DNA of 64,000 nucleotides from Pseudomonas farris (GTDB lineage: Bacteria; Pseudomonadota; Gammaproteobacteria; Pseudomonadales; Pseudomonadaceae). The notes under the pieces are model-generated. The model was not told the origin of the DNA and did not search any database. It saw only the letters and a program-made list of their open reading frames with translations. Within the stretch, counting starts at the first letter, position 1, and every line of letters begins with the position of its first letter. The position numbers and the translations under genes are program-made. The stretch covers positions 310,001 through 374,000 of the forward strand of contig NZ_JAHSTV010000001.1 of the NCBI RefSeq assembly GCF_019145235.1, written 5' to 3'. Of the stretch, positions 19,955 through 30,544 are shown one piece after another.

Positions 19955-20006
19955 CGTGAAACTCCTAATGAACCCCAGTGTGTTAAGTACAACGTGTAGC
20001 GCCGCG

Positions 20007-21308
20007 TCAGTTCAGGTAAGGGGACCAGGAAGGTTCTCTGACTTCGCCTTGTGCGGTAGGAAGCGGGAGCCTTACGCGTCCATTAATGGACACGAGCATC
20101 AAGACTCCCCGGCCCTGCTGGCGGGTGGCGTAGATTACCATGGTGCCGTTGGGCGCAACAGTAGGTGACTCGTCCAGAGTGCTATCAGTGAGGATCTTTA
20201 CACTACCTCGCTGCAGATCCTGGGCCGCCACCTTGAAATTGGTGAAGCCTTCCTGACGATGGATCATCACCAGGGTCTTTTCATCGGCCGACAGTTTAGG
20301 GTTGGCGTTGTAGTTACCAATGAAGGTCACACGCTCCGCACCACCACCGCTTGCGCTGGTTTTGTAGATCTGTGGCTTGCCGCCACGGTCGGAGGTGAAG
20401 TAGATGGTCGAACCATCTTTACCCCAGAACGGTTCGGTGTTGATGCCTTGACCGTTGGTGACGCGACTGATCTGACGCGAACCCAGGTTCATTACATAAA
20501 TGTCCGGGTTACCGTCTTTCGACAGCACGAATGCCAAACGCTGACCATCCGGCGACCATGCTGGCGCACCATTCAGGCCTTCGAAGTTGGTGATCTGCTC
20601 ACGGCGACCGGTGTCGATGTTCTGCATGAAAATGCGCGGACGCTTCTGCTCGAACGACACGTAGGCAATACGCTTGCCATCCGGTGCAAAACGCGGCGAC
20701 AGGATTGGCTCGCGCGATTGCAGCAGGGTCACGGCACGGGCGCCATCATAGTCCGAACGTTGCAGCGTGTAGCGAGTGTTCTTCTCGGAGAACCGCTCGG
20801 CCGTCACGTACAGCAGACGAGTCGAGAACGCACCTTTGATACCGGTGAGTTTCTCGAACGACTGGTCGGAGATGTAGTGCGCCATGTCGCGCAGTTGATC
20901 GACGCTGCCCGACACGCTGCCGGTCAGCACTTGCTGCTCGGTGGCGACGTTGAACAGTGCGTATTGAACCTGCAGGCGACCGCCCGCTGGAACGATACTG
21001 CCGACCATAATGTACTGGGCGCCAACAGCCTTCCAGTCACGGAAAATGATTTCGCTCGCCTGGCTTGGCTGGCTGATCATGTTCTGCTTTGGAATCGGCG
21101 CGTAGTAACCCGAGTTACGCAGGTCGTTACCGATGATCTCGGCCATGTCATCCGGCAGCACGGTGCCACCCTGGAAACCGAATGGCACTACGGCAATTGG
21201 AGTTGCCTGGGAGCTACCACTGCTGACCAGGATATTTTTTTCATCTGCCGTGGCCAGTCCCGCAAAGCAGAACATGACTACAAGCAGTCCTCGAAGAAGG
21301 TTTCTCAC
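20007..21308 (-). CDS. tolB: Tol-Pal periplasmic protein TolB
   Basis: A 433-residue periplasmic protein with a signal peptide (cleavage near residue 21, after GLATA), an N-terminal D1 domain and a C-terminal six-bladed beta-propeller with repeated SPD/W segments such as [14 protein letters not shown] near 243. TolB binds Pal and colicin-type partners and receives force from TolA. Translation starts at a GTG that overlaps the tolA stop codon (GTGA), so the two are coupled. Length and blades are normal. Confidence 0.96.
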   Translation of the reverse strand: MRNLLRGLLVVMFCFAGLATADEKNILVSSGSSQATPIAVVPFGFQGGTVLPDDMAEIIGNDLRNSGYYAPIPKQNMISQPSQASEIIFRDWKAVGAQYIMVGSIVPAGGRLQVQYALFNVATEQQVLTGSVSGSVDQLRDMAHYISDQSFEKLTGIKGAFSTRLLYVTAERFSEKNTRYTLQRSDYDGARAVTLLQSREPILSPRFAPDGKRIAYVSFEQKRPRIFMQNIDTGRREQITNFEGLNGAPAWSPDGQRLAFVLSKDGNPDIYVMNLGSRQISRVTNGQGINTEPFWGKDGSTIYFTSDRGGKPQIYKTSASGGGAERVTFIGNYNANPKLSADEKTLVMIHRQEGFTNFKVAAQDLQRGSVKILTDSTLDESPTVAPNGTMVIYATRQQGRGVLMLVSINGRVRLPLPTAQGEVREPSWSPYLN

Positions 21309-22384
21309 AAGGCTAGATCCTCAGGTGTGAATGTCATCTTGAATGAACGATAGGGTGCGAAATCAGCTGGCTTCAGACCCTGCATTTCGGTCAATCGACC
21401 AATATTTTTTACCGCCGCTACCGCTGAACTGTCGAACGGCACATCACCACTGGAACGGGCAACCGATACGCCGGAGATCGTTCCGTCAGGCAGCATGTTG
21501 ATTTGCAGGATCACTTTCATGCCCTTGCGGGCCGACGGTGGCTGCGCCCAACCTTCAGAAGCACGCGAGCGAATCAGGTCATCGAAGTTGCCGGCGACTT
21601 CGTCACCCTGCTCATCGGCCAAGGCCTGCTGACGCTGCGGCGTGTCGGAAAGCAAATCTGCCAGGGCCTGAGCCTTTTTCTCATCGACGGATTTACGTGC
21701 CGCTTCCTGCGATTTTTTCTTCGCGGCATCGGCAGCAGCTTTCTTCTTCGCGTCTTCGGCGACTTTCTTCTTCGCCTCTTCAGCTTCAGATTTCTTCTTG
21801 GCGTCTTCGGCGGCTTTCTTCTTCGCGTCTTCGACGATCTTTTTCTTCGCTTCTTCAGCGGCCGCTTTCTTGGCCTCTTCTTCAGCAGCTTTCTTGGCTT
21901 CTTCTTCAGATTTCTTCTTGGCTATATCAGCCAATTGTTTCTCTTCGGCCTTTTTGGCTTCGGCGGTCTTCTTGGCTTCATCGGCTTTCTTGGCTTCATC
22001 AGCCTTTTTTGCCTCTTCCGCTTTCTTCGTCTCGTCGGCCTTCTTGGATTCTTCGGCTTTTTGAGCCGCATCTTCCTTCTTTTGTTCCGCGGCCTTGATC
22101 GCTTCCTGCTCGATCTTTTTCTGTTCCATCTGTTCGACTTCGGTCTGGCGCGCGGCGGATTTCTTCGCCTCACCCGCAATCTTCTGATTGGTCTGGGTGG
22201 TCGCCTGACTTTTCGATTTCAGCTGGTACAAGGTCGCCTGGACAATGGGCTTGGCCGGCGGCAGCTCCGGCGTGAAGGCGAAACTGACAAACAGCATGCC
22301 GAAAACCAGCACGTGCAAGACAATCGCCCAGACACTAGGCCAGAAGTAGCTTTCCGAGGCGGACGGCTCTCGCATTTGCTGCAT
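21305..22384 (-). CDS. tolA: Tol-Pal protein TolA
   Basis: The 359-residue protein spans the periplasm and passes proton-motive force from TolQR to TolB and Pal. One membrane helix lies at about 17-38. A long helical domain at about 60-240 is made almost only of Lys, Ala and Glu in near-repeats ([12 protein letters not shown] type), and the globular C-terminal domain follows from about 260. The start overlaps the tolR stop by one base (TGATG). The helical repeats are a likely site of length variation between strains. Confidence 0.96.
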   Translation of the reverse strand: MQQMREPSASESYFWPSVWAIVLHVLVFGMLFVSFAFTPELPPAKPIVQATLYQLKSKSQATTQTNQKIAGEAKKSAARQTEVEQMEQKKIEQEAIKAAEQKKEDAAQKAEESKKADETKKAEEAKKADEAKKADEAKKTAEAKKAEEKQLADIAKKKSEEEAKKAAEEEAKKAAAEEAKKKIVEDAKKKAAEDAKKKSEAEEAKKKVAEDAKKKAAADAAKKKSQEAARKSVDEKKAQALADLLSDTPQRQQALADEQGDEVAGNFDDLIRSRASEGWAQPPSARKGMKVILQINMLPDGTISGVSVARSSGDVPFDSSAVAAVKNIGRLTEMQGLKPADFAPYRSFKMTFTPEDLAL

Positions 22385-22845
22385 CAGGGTGCCTCGGTAA
22401 TCAAGCCAACATTACCGACCCCGGCTTTCTGCAACCCGCCCATCGCGCCCATGACGGAGCCGTAATCGACAGTCTTGTCGCCGCGAATGAATACCTGGGT
22501 ACGCTTGCCGCCTTCAGTACCGGCGCGAATGATCTTGGTCACCGCGTCAGTCATTTGCGGCAAGGTCATGGCCTTGTCCTGCTGCTTTTCGGTGTCGACT
22601 TCGCTGCCAAGGTTCCAGTAGTAGGTCTTGTCAGACTTGATCGAAATGGTCAGGACCTGAGTGTTGTTGTCCTGCGGCAAGGCTTCGCTGGAAACCTTGG
22701 GCAGATCAACTTTCACGCCCTGATTGAGCATCGGCGCGGTCACCATGAAGATGACCAGCAGTACCAGCATCACGTCGATGTAAGGCACCACGTTCATCTC
22801 GGCAACCGGCTTGCGCTTTTTGCGAGCTCGAGCGATTAAAGCCAT
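22384..22845 (-). CDS. tolR: Tol-Pal proton channel subunit TolR
   Basis: A 153-residue ExbD/TolR-family inner-membrane protein. One transmembrane helix (about 20-40) contains the critical aspartate in VPYIDVMLVLLVIF, which carries protons through the TolQ-TolR channel; the rest is periplasmic. It starts 14 bp after tolQ and shares one base with tolA. All features of the family are intact. Confidence 0.96.
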   Translation of the reverse strand: MALIARARKKRKPVAEMNVVPYIDVMLVLLVIFMVTAPMLNQGVKVDLPKVSSEALPQDNNTQVLTISIKSDKTYYWNLGSEVDTEKQQDKAMTLPQMTDAVTKIIRAGTEGGKRTQVFIRGDKTVDYGSVMGAMGGLQKAGVGNVGLITEAP

Positions 22846-22859
22846 TGGAAATTACCTGC

Positions 22860-23555
22860 TTATTCTTCGCTGGTGTGCACTTTGCGGTGCAGGATCGCCT
22901 GGAATTCGTCGGCGAAGGTGTAGTAACGGCCCAGCAGGGTTTCGCTGCGAGCAGCAAAACGGTTGTAAGCGATAACGGCCGGGATGGCGGCGAACAGACC
23001 GATCGCGGTAGCAATCAGTGCTTCGGCAATACCCGGGGCCACAGTGGCCAGGGTCGCTTGCTGGGCAGTTGCCAGACCACGGAAGGAGTTCATGATGCCC
23101 CAGACCGTACCGAACAGACCGATGTACGGGCTGACGGAACCGACGGTGGCGAGGAATGGCAGGCTCTGCTCGAGCTTTTCTTCCTCACGGGAGATGGCCA
23201 CGCGCATGGCACGGGCCACGCCTTCCATGACTGCTTCCGGGTCAACGCCTGCCTGCTGACGCAGACGGGAGAACTCCTTGAAGCCGGCACGGAAGATCTG
23301 CTCGACGCCCGAATCCGGATCAGGGTTGCTACCGGCCTGACGGTAGAGTTTGGACAGGTCGATGCCAGACCAGAAGCGCTCTTCAAAGCTCTCCAGGGCA
23401 CGTCGACCGGCGCGCAGCAAGTTGCTGCGCTGAAAAATCATGATCCATGAGGTCACCGATGCGGCTACCAGGATCAGCATTACCAGTTGCACCACGATAC
23501 TGGCATTGCTGACCAGGCTCCACATGGAGGAATGGTCGACGACGTTAGCTTCCAC
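22860..23555 (-). CDS. tolQ: Tol-Pal proton channel subunit TolQ
   Basis: A 231-residue MotA/TolQ/ExbB-family inner-membrane protein with three helices at about 18-40, 135-160 and 172-195 and a large cytoplasmic loop. The segment [30 protein letters not shown] is cut here only in description: the key small and threonine residues of helices 2 and 3 are present. Its first 11 bases overlap the end of ybgC, which indicates co-transcription and coupling of the whole cluster. Confidence 0.96.
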   Translation of the reverse strand: MEANVVDHSSMWSLVSNASIVVQLVMLILVAASVTSWIMIFQRSNLLRAGRRALESFEERFWSGIDLSKLYRQAGSNPDPDSGVEQIFRAGFKEFSRLRQQAGVDPEAVMEGVARAMRVAISREEEKLEQSLPFLATVGSVSPYIGLFGTVWGIMNSFRGLATAQQATLATVAPGIAEALIATAIGLFAAIPAVIAYNRFAARSETLLGRYYTFADEFQAILHRKVHTSEE

Positions 23556-24012
23556 GCTTTATCTCCTGCTTTGAGTGTGTACCCGCGCCGCTCACGTCGG
23601 CAAAGGCCGCACGTAGAGCTTCGGGAATGGCCCGGGGTTTTAAACTGTTGGTGCGCACACAGGCCACCAGAAACTGCCCTTCGCAGAGCAGCGCATTATC
23701 CGTAGCCCGCCTGACTTGCTGCTTGAAGCGCAGGCTGACCCGGTTCAATTCAATTACTTCAGCGCTTACCAGCAGTTCGTCGTCCAGTCGCGCCGGCGCG
23801 TGGTAACGCGCTTCGCTGGAATGCACGACAAACAACAGGTCCTCCCCTGCCAGCGCCGACTGGGCAAAGCCCAGCTCTCGGAGCCGCTCGGTTCGAGCCC
23901 GTTCCATAAACTTGAGGTAATTGACGTAATACACGATGCCGCCCGCATCGGTGTCCTCGTAATAAACGCGACAACGATGTGCGAAAGGCTCAAGCCCGTT
24001 TTGCGCGCGCAT
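23545..24012 (-). CDS. ybgC: Acyl-CoA thioesterase YbgC of the Tol-Pal cluster
   Basis: A 155-residue hotdog-fold thioesterase with the signature [20 protein letters not shown] at about residues 18-37, in which the aspartate of DTD is catalytic. It hydrolyses short or medium acyl-CoA and is always found with tolQRA, though its link to the machine is not well explained. The ATG at 24012 is used because the motif lies close behind. It is the first gene of the operon; ruvB is 127 bp upstream. Confidence 0.93.
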   Translation of the reverse strand: MRAQNGLEPFAHRCRVYYEDTDAGGIVYYVNYLKFMERARTERLRELGFAQSALAGEDLLFVVHSSEARYHAPARLDDELLVSAEVIELNRVSLRFKQQVRRATDNALLCEGQFLVACVRTNSLKPRAIPEALRAAFADVSGAGTHSKQEIKRGS

Positions 24013-24139
24013 ACTCTAGTGCTTACTCCTCAGGTTGCCAATCCGGCCAGGCAACTGTTTTTCATTGATTCGCGGCTTTCTGGCGAAAGTACGGTCCTGG
24101 GACAGCACAAACCCCGAATAAATCAGCGCGCAAAGGTGA

Positions 24140-25201
24140 CTAATCGTCCACGGCATCGAGGAACTCGTCTACCACGGGCATCTCGCCTAATCGTGACGGG
24201 ATGTTTAAACCGAAGTGCAGGTACGCATGCCGAGTGACCACCCGCCCCCGCGGAGTGCGCATGATATAGCCCTGCTGGATCAAATATGGCTCCAGCACGT
24301 CTTCAATGGTGTGGCGTTCTTCGCTGATTGCCGCCGCCAGACTGTCCACCCCCACCGGCCCACCGTCGAACTTCTCGATCATGGTCAGCAGCAGGCGTCG
24401 GTCCTGATGGTCGAAGCCTCGCTCGTCGACATCCAGCAGGTTCAGCGCCAGGTCGGCGATCGGCTTGGTGATGTGGCCCTTGGCGCGGACCTCGGCAAAA
24501 TCCCGGACCCGACGCAGCAAGCGGTTGGCGATCCGCGGCGTGCCACGGGCACGGCGGGCGATTTCGAAGGCGCCTTCCGGGTCCAGCGGCAAACCGAGAA
24601 TGTTCGCCGAACGGCTGACAATCGTTGCCAGGTCGGCGGTGTTGTAGAACTCCAGGCGCTGGACGATCCCGAAACGGTCGCGCAACGGGTTGGTCAGCAT
24701 GCCGGCCCGGGTGGTTGCGCCGACCAGGGTGAACGGCGGCAGATCGAGTTTGATCGAGCGCGCGGCCGGCCCTTCGCCAATCATGATGTCGAGCTGGAAA
24801 TCTTCCATGGCCGGGTACAGCACTTCTTCGACGATCGGCGACAACCGATGGATCTCGTCGATGAACAGCACGTCATGGGGTTCAAGGTTGGTCAGCAACG
24901 CCGCCAAATCACCCGGACGCTCAAGGACCGGCCCCGAAGTGCTTTTGATCGACACACCCATTTCCTGGGCAATGATGTTGGCCAGGGTGGTTTTACCCAA
25001 ACCCGGAGGACCGAAAATCAGCGTGTGATCCAGTGACTCATTGCGCCCGCGCGCGGCCTGGATGAACAACTCCATTTGCTCGCGAACGGTCGGCTGGCCA
25101 ATGTATTCGGCCAGGCTGACGGGACGAATCGCCCGGTCCTGGACTTCCTCGCGGTCACGGGGACCTCCCGTGGCGGCGATCAGACGATCAGCTTCAATCA
25201 C
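24140..25201 (-). CDS. ruvB: Holliday junction branch-migration ATPase RuvB
   Basis: The 353-residue AAA+ ring motor drives branch migration of Holliday junctions with RuvA. Walker [12 protein letters not shown] lies near residue 64, Walker [10 protein letters not shown] near 115, and the C-terminal winged helix contains RTPRGRV. Translation starts at a GTG that directly follows the ruvA stop (TAAGTG), so expression is coupled. Length is normal for the genus. Confidence 0.96.
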   Translation of the reverse strand: MIEADRLIAATGGPRDREEVQDRAIRPVSLAEYIGQPTVREQMELFIQAARGRNESLDHTLIFGPPGLGKTTLANIIAQEMGVSIKSTSGPVLERPGDLAALLTNLEPHDVLFIDEIHRLSPIVEEVLYPAMEDFQLDIMIGEGPAARSIKLDLPPFTLVGATTRAGMLTNPLRDRFGIVQRLEFYNTADLATIVSRSANILGLPLDPEGAFEIARRARGTPRIANRLLRRVRDFAEVRAKGHITKPIADLALNLLDVDERGFDHQDRRLLLTMIEKFDGGPVGVDSLAAAISEERHTIEDVLEPYLIQQGYIMRTPRGRVVTRHAYLHFGLNIPSRLGEMPVVDEFLDAVDD

Positions 25202-25816
25202 TTAGATCATTCCCTTAAGGGCACGACGAATCATGTCTTCACTGCTCAAACCTTTCTCCTTGATCGCGGAAATCGCCTTGCTGGCCTCCTGCGGCTTGTA
25301 GCCCAGGGAAATCAGCGCACTGACCGCGTCATTTTCGGCGGTGGCGACCGGAGGCGCATCTGGCCCACCCGGCTGGTTTGGCACCAATGCGAACATCGCT
25401 GGCACGGTTTCCCAAGCCTTGAAGCGATCCTTGAGTTCCACCAACAAACGCTCAGCCGTCTTCTTGCCCACGCCCGGCACCTTGGTCAGCGCCGAAGTGT
25501 CCTGGGACTGCACGCAACGAACCAGTTCGTCGACCTCCAGGCTCGACATCAAGGCCAGCGCCAGTTTCGGCCCCACACCATTGAGACGGATCAACTCGCG
25601 GAAAAAGTCTCGCTCGCGCTTGCCAAAGAAGCCATAGAGTAACTGCGCGTCTTCGCGTACGACCAAATGGGTGTGCAAGGTCAGTGGTTCACCGACCGAC
25701 GGCAAGCGATAAAGCGTGGTCATGGGCACTTCCAGCTCATACCCCAGACCATTTACATCCAGAATCAGGTGCGGCGGCTGTTTCTCAGCCAAAGTGCCGC
25801 GCAAGCGTCCAATCAC
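25202..25816 (-). CDS. ruvA: Holliday junction DNA-binding protein RuvA
   Basis: The 204-residue tetrameric protein binds four-way DNA junctions and loads RuvB. The N-terminal OB fold starts MIGRLRGTL; two helix-hairpin-helix motifs follow (about 70-90 and [16 protein letters not shown] near 115), and domain III at the C-terminus contacts RuvB. It lies 115 bp after ruvC, separated by a strong hairpin, and abuts ruvB. Confidence 0.96.
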   Translation of the reverse strand: MIGRLRGTLAEKQPPHLILDVNGLGYELEVPMTTLYRLPSVGEPLTLHTHLVVREDAQLLYGFFGKRERDFFRELIRLNGVGPKLALALMSSLEVDELVRCVQSQDTSALTKVPGVGKKTAERLLVELKDRFKAWETVPAMFALVPNQPGGPDAPPVATAENDAVSALISLGYKPQEASKAISAIKEKGLSSEDMIRRALKGMI

Positions 25817-25867
25817 GTTTCAGATCCTTGAGCCTTGGCCAGATCAGTGCTGGCGACTGACAGAACA

Positions 25868-25902
25868 AGGGTTTTGCGCCGACAACACAGGCGCAAAACC
25901 CT
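25868..25902 (-). terminator. Strong hairpin between ruvC and ruvA
   Basis: AGGGTTTTGCGCC (25868-25880) pairs over 13 bases with GGCGCAAAACCCT (25890-25902). On the minus strand the following T run is interrupted (TTGTTCTG), so it may only partly stop transcription or protect the ruvC end. Confidence 0.6.
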
Positions 25903-25931
25903 CATTCCATAAAAAATGATTGCTGATGCTA

Positions 25932-26456
25932 TCAGAGACGCAGGCGCCCGCCACGACTGCGTGCTGTACCCAGACCATGAGGCAACAGGCTGGAACGGGT
26001 GTGAGCGTGGCAAATCGCGATGGCCAGGGCATCCGAAGCATCGATTTGCGGCTTGCTGGTCAATTTCAGCATGTGCATGACCATCATTTGCACTTGTTCC
26101 TTGTTCGCCCCGCCGGTGCCGGTCACCGCCTGTTTGACCTGGGTCGCGGTGTATTCGGCGATTTCCAGGCTTTCCTCGGCACCGGCCACGATGGCTGCAC
26201 CGCGCGCCTGACCGAGCTTGAGGGCGGAGTCAGCATTACGGGCCATGAAGACTTTTTCAATGCCCATGGTCACCGGGCCATAGGTCTGAATGACTTCGCG
26301 TACACCCCGATAGACGATTTGCAGACGCTCATGCAGCTCGCCGGAGCCCGTGCGAATGCAGCCCGACGCCACGTACACGCAGCCACGCCCGGTATCACGT
26401 ACCACGCCATAACCGGTGATACGCGAACCGGGGTCGATTCCAAGAATTAAAGTCAT
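25932..26456 (-). CDS. ruvC: Holliday junction endonuclease RuvC
   Basis: The 174-residue dimeric nuclease cuts Holliday junctions. The RNase-H-like fold begins with [15 protein letters not shown], whose aspartate (residue 7) is catalytic; the further acidic residues lie in GIEKVF near 68 and in [13 protein letters not shown] near 140. Length is normal. In pseudomonads ruvC, ruvA and ruvB stand together after yebC, as here. Confidence 0.96.
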   Translation of the reverse strand: MTLILGIDPGSRITGYGVVRDTGRGCVYVASGCIRTGSGELHERLQIVYRGVREVIQTYGPVTMGIEKVFMARNADSALKLGQARGAAIVAGAEESLEIAEYTATQVKQAVTGTGGANKEQVQMMVMHMLKLTSKPQIDASDALAIAICHAHTRSSLLPHGLGTARSRGGRLRL

Positions 26457-26507
26457 AACGCCTGCGGGTTAGGTAAGAGCACGATATTCAATACAGCGAA
26501 TAACAAA

Positions 26508-26597
26508 TGTGGGAGCTGGCTTGCCGGCGATGGCGTAGGCACATCAAACAATGATGTAGCCTGACACGCCGCCATCGCAGGCAAGCCAGCTCCCACA
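26508..26597. repeat. REPIN, 90 bp, variant subtype, between ruvC and yebC
   Basis: Inward-facing REP pair of the GTGGGAGCTGGCTTGC subtype, like the one at 11636. The left arm has CCGGCGATGGCG where the right arm has the complement of CCTGCGATGGCG, so the arms have begun to diverge. Confidence 0.92.
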
Positions 26598-26614
26598 CTG
26601 AATCTTAGTCGCCC

Positions 26615-27361
26615 TTATCCGAGCTGAGCGGCGACCGACTCTGGAATGTCGGCGTTGGAATACACGTTTTGCACGTCATCCAGGTCTTCAAGCATGTCGA
26701 TCAGCTTCAGAACCTTCTCGGCGCCTTCCAGGTCCAGTTCGGCACTGGTGGTCGGCAGCATGACGATTTCCGCGTCATCGCCCTTGAAGCCGGCAGCCTC
26801 CAAAGCGTTGCGCACGGAATAGAAGCCGGCGAACGAGGTAAACACGTCGATCGAGCCGTCTTCGTGGGTCACCACGTCATCGGCGTCGGCCTCCATGGCC
26901 GCTTCCATCAATGCATCTTCATCAACGCCAGGCGCGAAGGAAATCTGCCCCTTGCGTTCGAACAGATAAGCCACCGAACCGTCGGTGCCGAGGTTGCCGC
27001 CGCACTTGCTGAACGCATGGCGAACAGCCGCTGCGGTGCGGTTGCGGTTGTCGGTCATGCATTCGACCATCACCGCCACACCGCCCGGGCCGTAACCTTC
27101 GTAGGTCAGTTCGACCATGTCGTCGGTATCGGCGGCACCGGCACCACGAGCAACCGCGCGATCGATGATGTCGCGGCTCATGTTCGCACCCAGCGCTTTA
27201 TCCAGCGCCAGACGCAAACGCGGGTTGGAGCCGGGATCACCGCCACCCTGACGAGCAGCAACCGTCAGTTCACGAATCCACTTGGTGAAAATCTTGCCCT
27301 TCTTGGCATCCTGACGTTCTTTGCGGTGCTTGATGTTCGCCCACTTGGAATGACCCGCCAT
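26615..27361 (-). CDS. yebC: YebC/PmpR-family regulator
   Basis: A 248-residue protein starting [18 protein letters not shown], the hallmark of the YebC/TACO1 family. In P. aeruginosa the orthologue PmpR represses a quinolone-signal gene; other members help ribosomes over difficult (proline-rich) stretches. The reading frame is open up to 27421, but the ATG at 27361 has GGAG at six bases and gives the family length. It lies upstream of ruvC, in the conserved order aspS-yebC-ruvC. Confidence 0.95.
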   Translation of the reverse strand: MAGHSKWANIKHRKERQDAKKGKIFTKWIRELTVAARQGGGDPGSNPRLRLALDKALGANMSRDIIDRAVARGAGAADTDDMVELTYEGYGPGGVAVMVECMTDNRNRTAAAVRHAFSKCGGNLGTDGSVAYLFERKGQISFAPGVDEDALMEAAMEADADDVVTHEDGSIDVFTSFAGFYSVRNALEAAGFKGDDAEIVMLPTTSAELDLEGAEKVLKLIDMLEDLDDVQNVYSNADIPESVAAQLG

Positions 27362-27442
27362 AACTCGCTCCGAATTCTCTTTGAAACATTGCCCGCCACG
27401 CCATGATGCGCCAGCCAGCAAATAAAAATCTCGACCATTGTA

Positions 27443-27472
27443 TAAAGAAAGGGCGCATCCGAAGATGCGCCC
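27443..27472 (-). terminator. Terminator of aspS
   Basis: GGGCGCATC pairs perfectly with GATGCGCCC around a four-base TTCG loop on the minus strand, followed by TTTCTTT. It ends aspS and separates it from yebC. Confidence 0.9.
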
Positions 27473-27484
27473 TTCTGGTCAGCC

Positions 27485-29260
27485 TTACTCAGCTTTAGGC
27501 GTTTCGCGCAGACGAATGTGCAGTTCGCGCAGTGCCTTGGCATCCACCAGACCTGGTGCCTGAGTCATGACACAGGCAGCGCTCTGGGTTTTCGGGAAGG
27601 CGATCACTTCACGGATCGACTGGGCGCCGGTCATCAGCATCACCAGACGGTCCAGACCGAAGGCCAGACCACCGTGCGGCGGCGCACCGTATTTCAGGGC
27701 GTCGAGCAGGAAGCCGAACTTCTCTTCCTGTTCCGCTTCGCTGATACCCAGCAGACGGAACACCGACTGTTGCATTTCCTTGCGGTGGATACGGATCGAA
27801 CCGCCACCCAGCTCGGTGCCGTTCAGGACCATGTCGTAGGCACGGGACAGCGCGGCTGCCGGGTTGGCTTCCAATTCTTCCGGCGTGCACTTCGGCGCGG
27901 TGAACGGGTGGTGCAACGCGGTGAAGCTGCCGTCGTCGTTTTCTTCGAACATCGGGAAGTCGACGACCCACATCGGTGCCCACTCGCAGGTCAGCAGGTT
28001 CAGATCGTGACCCACCTTGATCCGCAGCGCGCCCAGGGCTTCGCTGACGATCTTGGCTTTGTCGGCGCCAAAGAACACGATGTCGCCATCGACTGCACCG
28101 ACGCGATCGAGGATCACGTTGAGGTTGGCTTCCGGAATGTTCTTCACGATCGGCGACTGCAGGCCTTCAACACCGGCAGCACGATCGTTGACCTTGATGT
28201 ACGCCAGGCCCTTGGCACCGTAGATGCCGACGAACTTGGTGTAGTCGTCGATCTGCTTGCGCGGCATGCTTGCCGCGCCGGGAACGCGCAAGGCGGCAAC
28301 ACGGCATTTCGGGTCGTTGGCAGGGCCGCTGAACACCTTGAAGTCGACTTCTTTCAGTTGATCGGCAACGTCAACCAGTTCCAGCGGGTTACGCAGGTCC
28401 GGCTTGTCGGAACCGTAACGACGCATGGCCTCTTCGAAGGTCATGTGCGGGAAGTCGCCGAACTCCAGGTCCAGCACCTCCTTGAACAGGTTGCGGATCA
28501 TTTGTTCGGTGATGCCCATGATCTCTTTTTCATCGAGGAAGCTGGTCTCGATGTCGATCTGGGTGAATTCCGGCTGACGGTCGGCGCGCAGATCTTCGTC
28601 GCGGAAGCACTTGGCGATCTGGTAGTAACGGTCGAAGCCGGCGACCATCAGCAGCTGCTTGAACAGCTGTGGCGATTGCGGCAAGGCGAAGAAGCTACCT
28701 GCGTGAGTACGGCTCGGCACCAGGTAGTCGCGAGCGCCTTCTGGCGTGGCGCGGGTCAGAATCGGCGTCTCGACATCGAGGAAGCCGTTTTCGTCCAGGA
28801 AGCGACGGATGCTGGTCGTCATGCGCGAACGCAGACGCAGCTTCTCGAGCATTTCCGGGCGACGCAGGTCAAGGAAGCGATAACGCAGGCGGGTTTCTTC
28901 GCCGACGTCGGAGAACTCGTTGAGCGGGAACGGCGGGGTTTCCGCTTCGTTCAATACTTCCAGCTCGTAGCCCAGCACTTCGATCATGCCCGACGCCATG
29001 TTGGCGTTGGTGGCACCGGCCGGACGCAGGCGAACCTTGCCGGTGATCTTGACCACGTATTCGCTGCGCACGCGATCGGCGGCGGCGAAGGATTCAGCGC
29101 GGTCCGGGTCGAACACCACCTGGGCCAGACCGTCACGATCACGGATATCGAGGAAAATCACCCCACCGTGGTCACGGCGACGGTGAACCCATCCGCAAAG
29201 GGTAATTTCCTGGCCTTCCAGGCTTTCGTTCAGTTGGCCGCAATAATGGCTGCGCATCAT
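27485..29260 (-). CDS. aspS: Aspartyl-tRNA synthetase
   Basis: The 591-residue class II synthetase charges tRNA-Asp. The anticodon-binding OB fold is at about 1-110, the catalytic core with motif 2 ([18 protein letters not shown], about 217-234) and motif 3 ([11 protein letters not shown] near 533) follows, with a bacterial insertion domain between. His31 is present; in P. aeruginosa this residue is tied to relaxed specificity that also charges tRNA-Asn. Start is one of two adjacent ATGs. Confidence 0.96.
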   Translation of the reverse strand: MMRSHYCGQLNESLEGQEITLCGWVHRRRDHGGVIFLDIRDRDGLAQVVFDPDRAESFAAADRVRSEYVVKITGKVRLRPAGATNANMASGMIEVLGYELEVLNEAETPPFPLNEFSDVGEETRLRYRFLDLRRPEMLEKLRLRSRMTTSIRRFLDENGFLDVETPILTRATPEGARDYLVPSRTHAGSFFALPQSPQLFKQLLMVAGFDRYYQIAKCFRDEDLRADRQPEFTQIDIETSFLDEKEIMGITEQMIRNLFKEVLDLEFGDFPHMTFEEAMRRYGSDKPDLRNPLELVDVADQLKEVDFKVFSGPANDPKCRVAALRVPGAASMPRKQIDDYTKFVGIYGAKGLAYIKVNDRAAGVEGLQSPIVKNIPEANLNVILDRVGAVDGDIVFFGADKAKIVSEALGALRIKVGHDLNLLTCEWAPMWVVDFPMFEENDDGSFTALHHPFTAPKCTPEELEANPAAALSRAYDMVLNGTELGGGSIRIHRKEMQQSVFRLLGISEAEQEEKFGFLLDALKYGAPPHGGLAFGLDRLVMLMTGAQSIREVIAFPKTQSAACVMTQAPGLVDAKALRELHIRLRETPKAE

Positions 29261-29382
29261 GGTAGTGGTTTCACTTCTCGTAATTCGAAATTCGGTTGGA
29301 GGTCTTGCCGCACCCCCACACTTAAATAAGGTGCCAGATGATGCAAGAGCTCACGCGTGTCATTCAGCCCGGGCGCTAGACC

Positions 29383-29604
29383 CTAGTCAGCTTTGTCGCC
29401 ACCGGCCAGATTCTTCTTGGAACCGGTCTTGAAGTCGGTTTCGTACCAGCCGGTGCCGCTGAGGCGGAAGCCCGGCATGGACAGCATCTTTTTAAGCTCT
29501 GGCGCCTGGCAGGCAGGGCAGTCGACCAGCGGTGCTGCGCTGATCTTTTGAATGGCTTCCAACTGATGACCACAGGAAGCACATTGATAGTCGTACATCG
29601 GCAT
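29383..29604 (-). CDS. FmdB-type zinc-ribbon protein
   Basis: A 73-residue protein beginning MPMYDYQCASCGHQLE, with a rubredoxin-like zinc ribbon formed by two CXXC pairs (CASC at about 8-11 and CPAC near 33-36). The family was named for a putative regulator but its function is not established. The start is the ATG at 29604, which gives the usual length; the frame extends upstream without a ribosome site. It lies upstream of aspS on the same strand and is probably co-transcribed. Confidence 0.88.
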   Translation of the reverse strand: MPMYDYQCASCGHQLEAIQKISAAPLVDCPACQAPELKKMLSMPGFRLSGTGWYETDFKTGSKKNLAGGDKAD

Positions 29605-29741
29605 GGGGGTTGTCTCGGCGATCAGATTGCTACCGCGCATGCTGGGCTTTGCGGCAAAGGGCGGGATTATATCCATTAAATGCAGCCTGTGCAGCCGTAA
29701 GACTGCACAGACCGACACTCGACCCGATCAACCACCAACCG

Positions 29742-30080
29742 CTAAGCAATGACGAGGCAACTTCCCTCCTTCAGGCTGTGCACGACGCAGACCACGCGCA
29801 CCAGCCCGGTGAAGTTCTTCACCCCGCCATGACGCAGATGCACTTCGCGATCCACGTGGGACAACAGCGCACTGACCGAGCAGCAATTGACCTTGGCCAT
29901 ATCACCCAAAATATCCCAATAGACCTGCTCCAGCCGCAAACAGGTCGCAAAGCCATTCAAACGCACTGACCGGGACAATGGCTGGGCCAGGCCCATATCG
30001 AATTCGCTGACTAATGAATCAATCCTTACCTCCTTGAGTGGACCGACCCTCCCCTCGTTTCGCCTGTCTTCATGAACCAT
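29742..30080 (-). CDS. Ribbon-helix-helix domain protein
   Basis: A 112-residue protein whose middle part (VRLNGFATCLRLEQVYWDIL, then SVSALLSHVDRE) resembles the RHH_4 ribbon-helix-helix family of DNA-binding regulators. I chose the ATG at 30080, preceded by AGGAG ten bases upstream; the frame is open to 30161. No antitoxin-toxin partner is seen next to it. Base composition is slightly richer in AT than the neighbours. A regulatory role is inference from the fold. Confidence 0.72.
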   Translation of the reverse strand: MVHEDRRNEGRVGPLKEVRIDSLVSEFDMGLAQPLSRSVRLNGFATCLRLEQVYWDILGDMAKVNCCSVSALLSHVDREVHLRHGGVKNFTGLVRVVCVVHSLKEGSCLVIA

Positions 30081-30544
30081 ACCGTTGACACTCCTTTGCC
30101 ATCCTTGCTGCTTATAAGAGTCATATTCCGTTTCCTTATAAAAGCGCAGGCGCACCGGCATATCCAGATGACTTTATGACCATCAACGTAGGATAAGCCA
30201 ACAACGGAGGGGAGATCATGGAGCACGTCCTAGGCCGGACGTTTTCCCACAGGTACTGACGCAACATCACTCAAGGAAAAGGCAATAGATCCGAGGAACA
30301 CTGCGCGCGAACAACACTCAGCAAGCGTCATTCGCCCACCGGCCAGTGGAAAGCACCGCTGGACTGCCTGATTTGAGTAGCCGCGGGCTTTGCTGTTAAA
30401 TAGGCAGTGTGTCGCTACCGCCTATTTTCCGGGGGTTGCGCATAGGCTGATACCGGGTACGTGTCCAACGCCTCTTATTGTTCTGAAGCGAACCGTGCTC
30501 CATCAGCTCTTCCTTGTGATCCGTCTTAACGTGAGTTAATCAAA
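30081..30544. other. 464-bp spacer with one hairpin
   Basis: No gene is seen. AAATAGGC (30398-30405) pairs with GCCTATTT (30420-30427) around a 14-base loop, about 120 bases before the cold-shock gene at 30545. It may be part of that gene's leader. I see no convincing promoter. Confidence 0.4.

Noticed and set aside
21503..22465. 320-codon Phe/Leu-rich frame opposite tolA
   Set aside because: It mirrors the Lys/Ala repeats of TolA on the other strand; the apparent membrane helices are artefacts.
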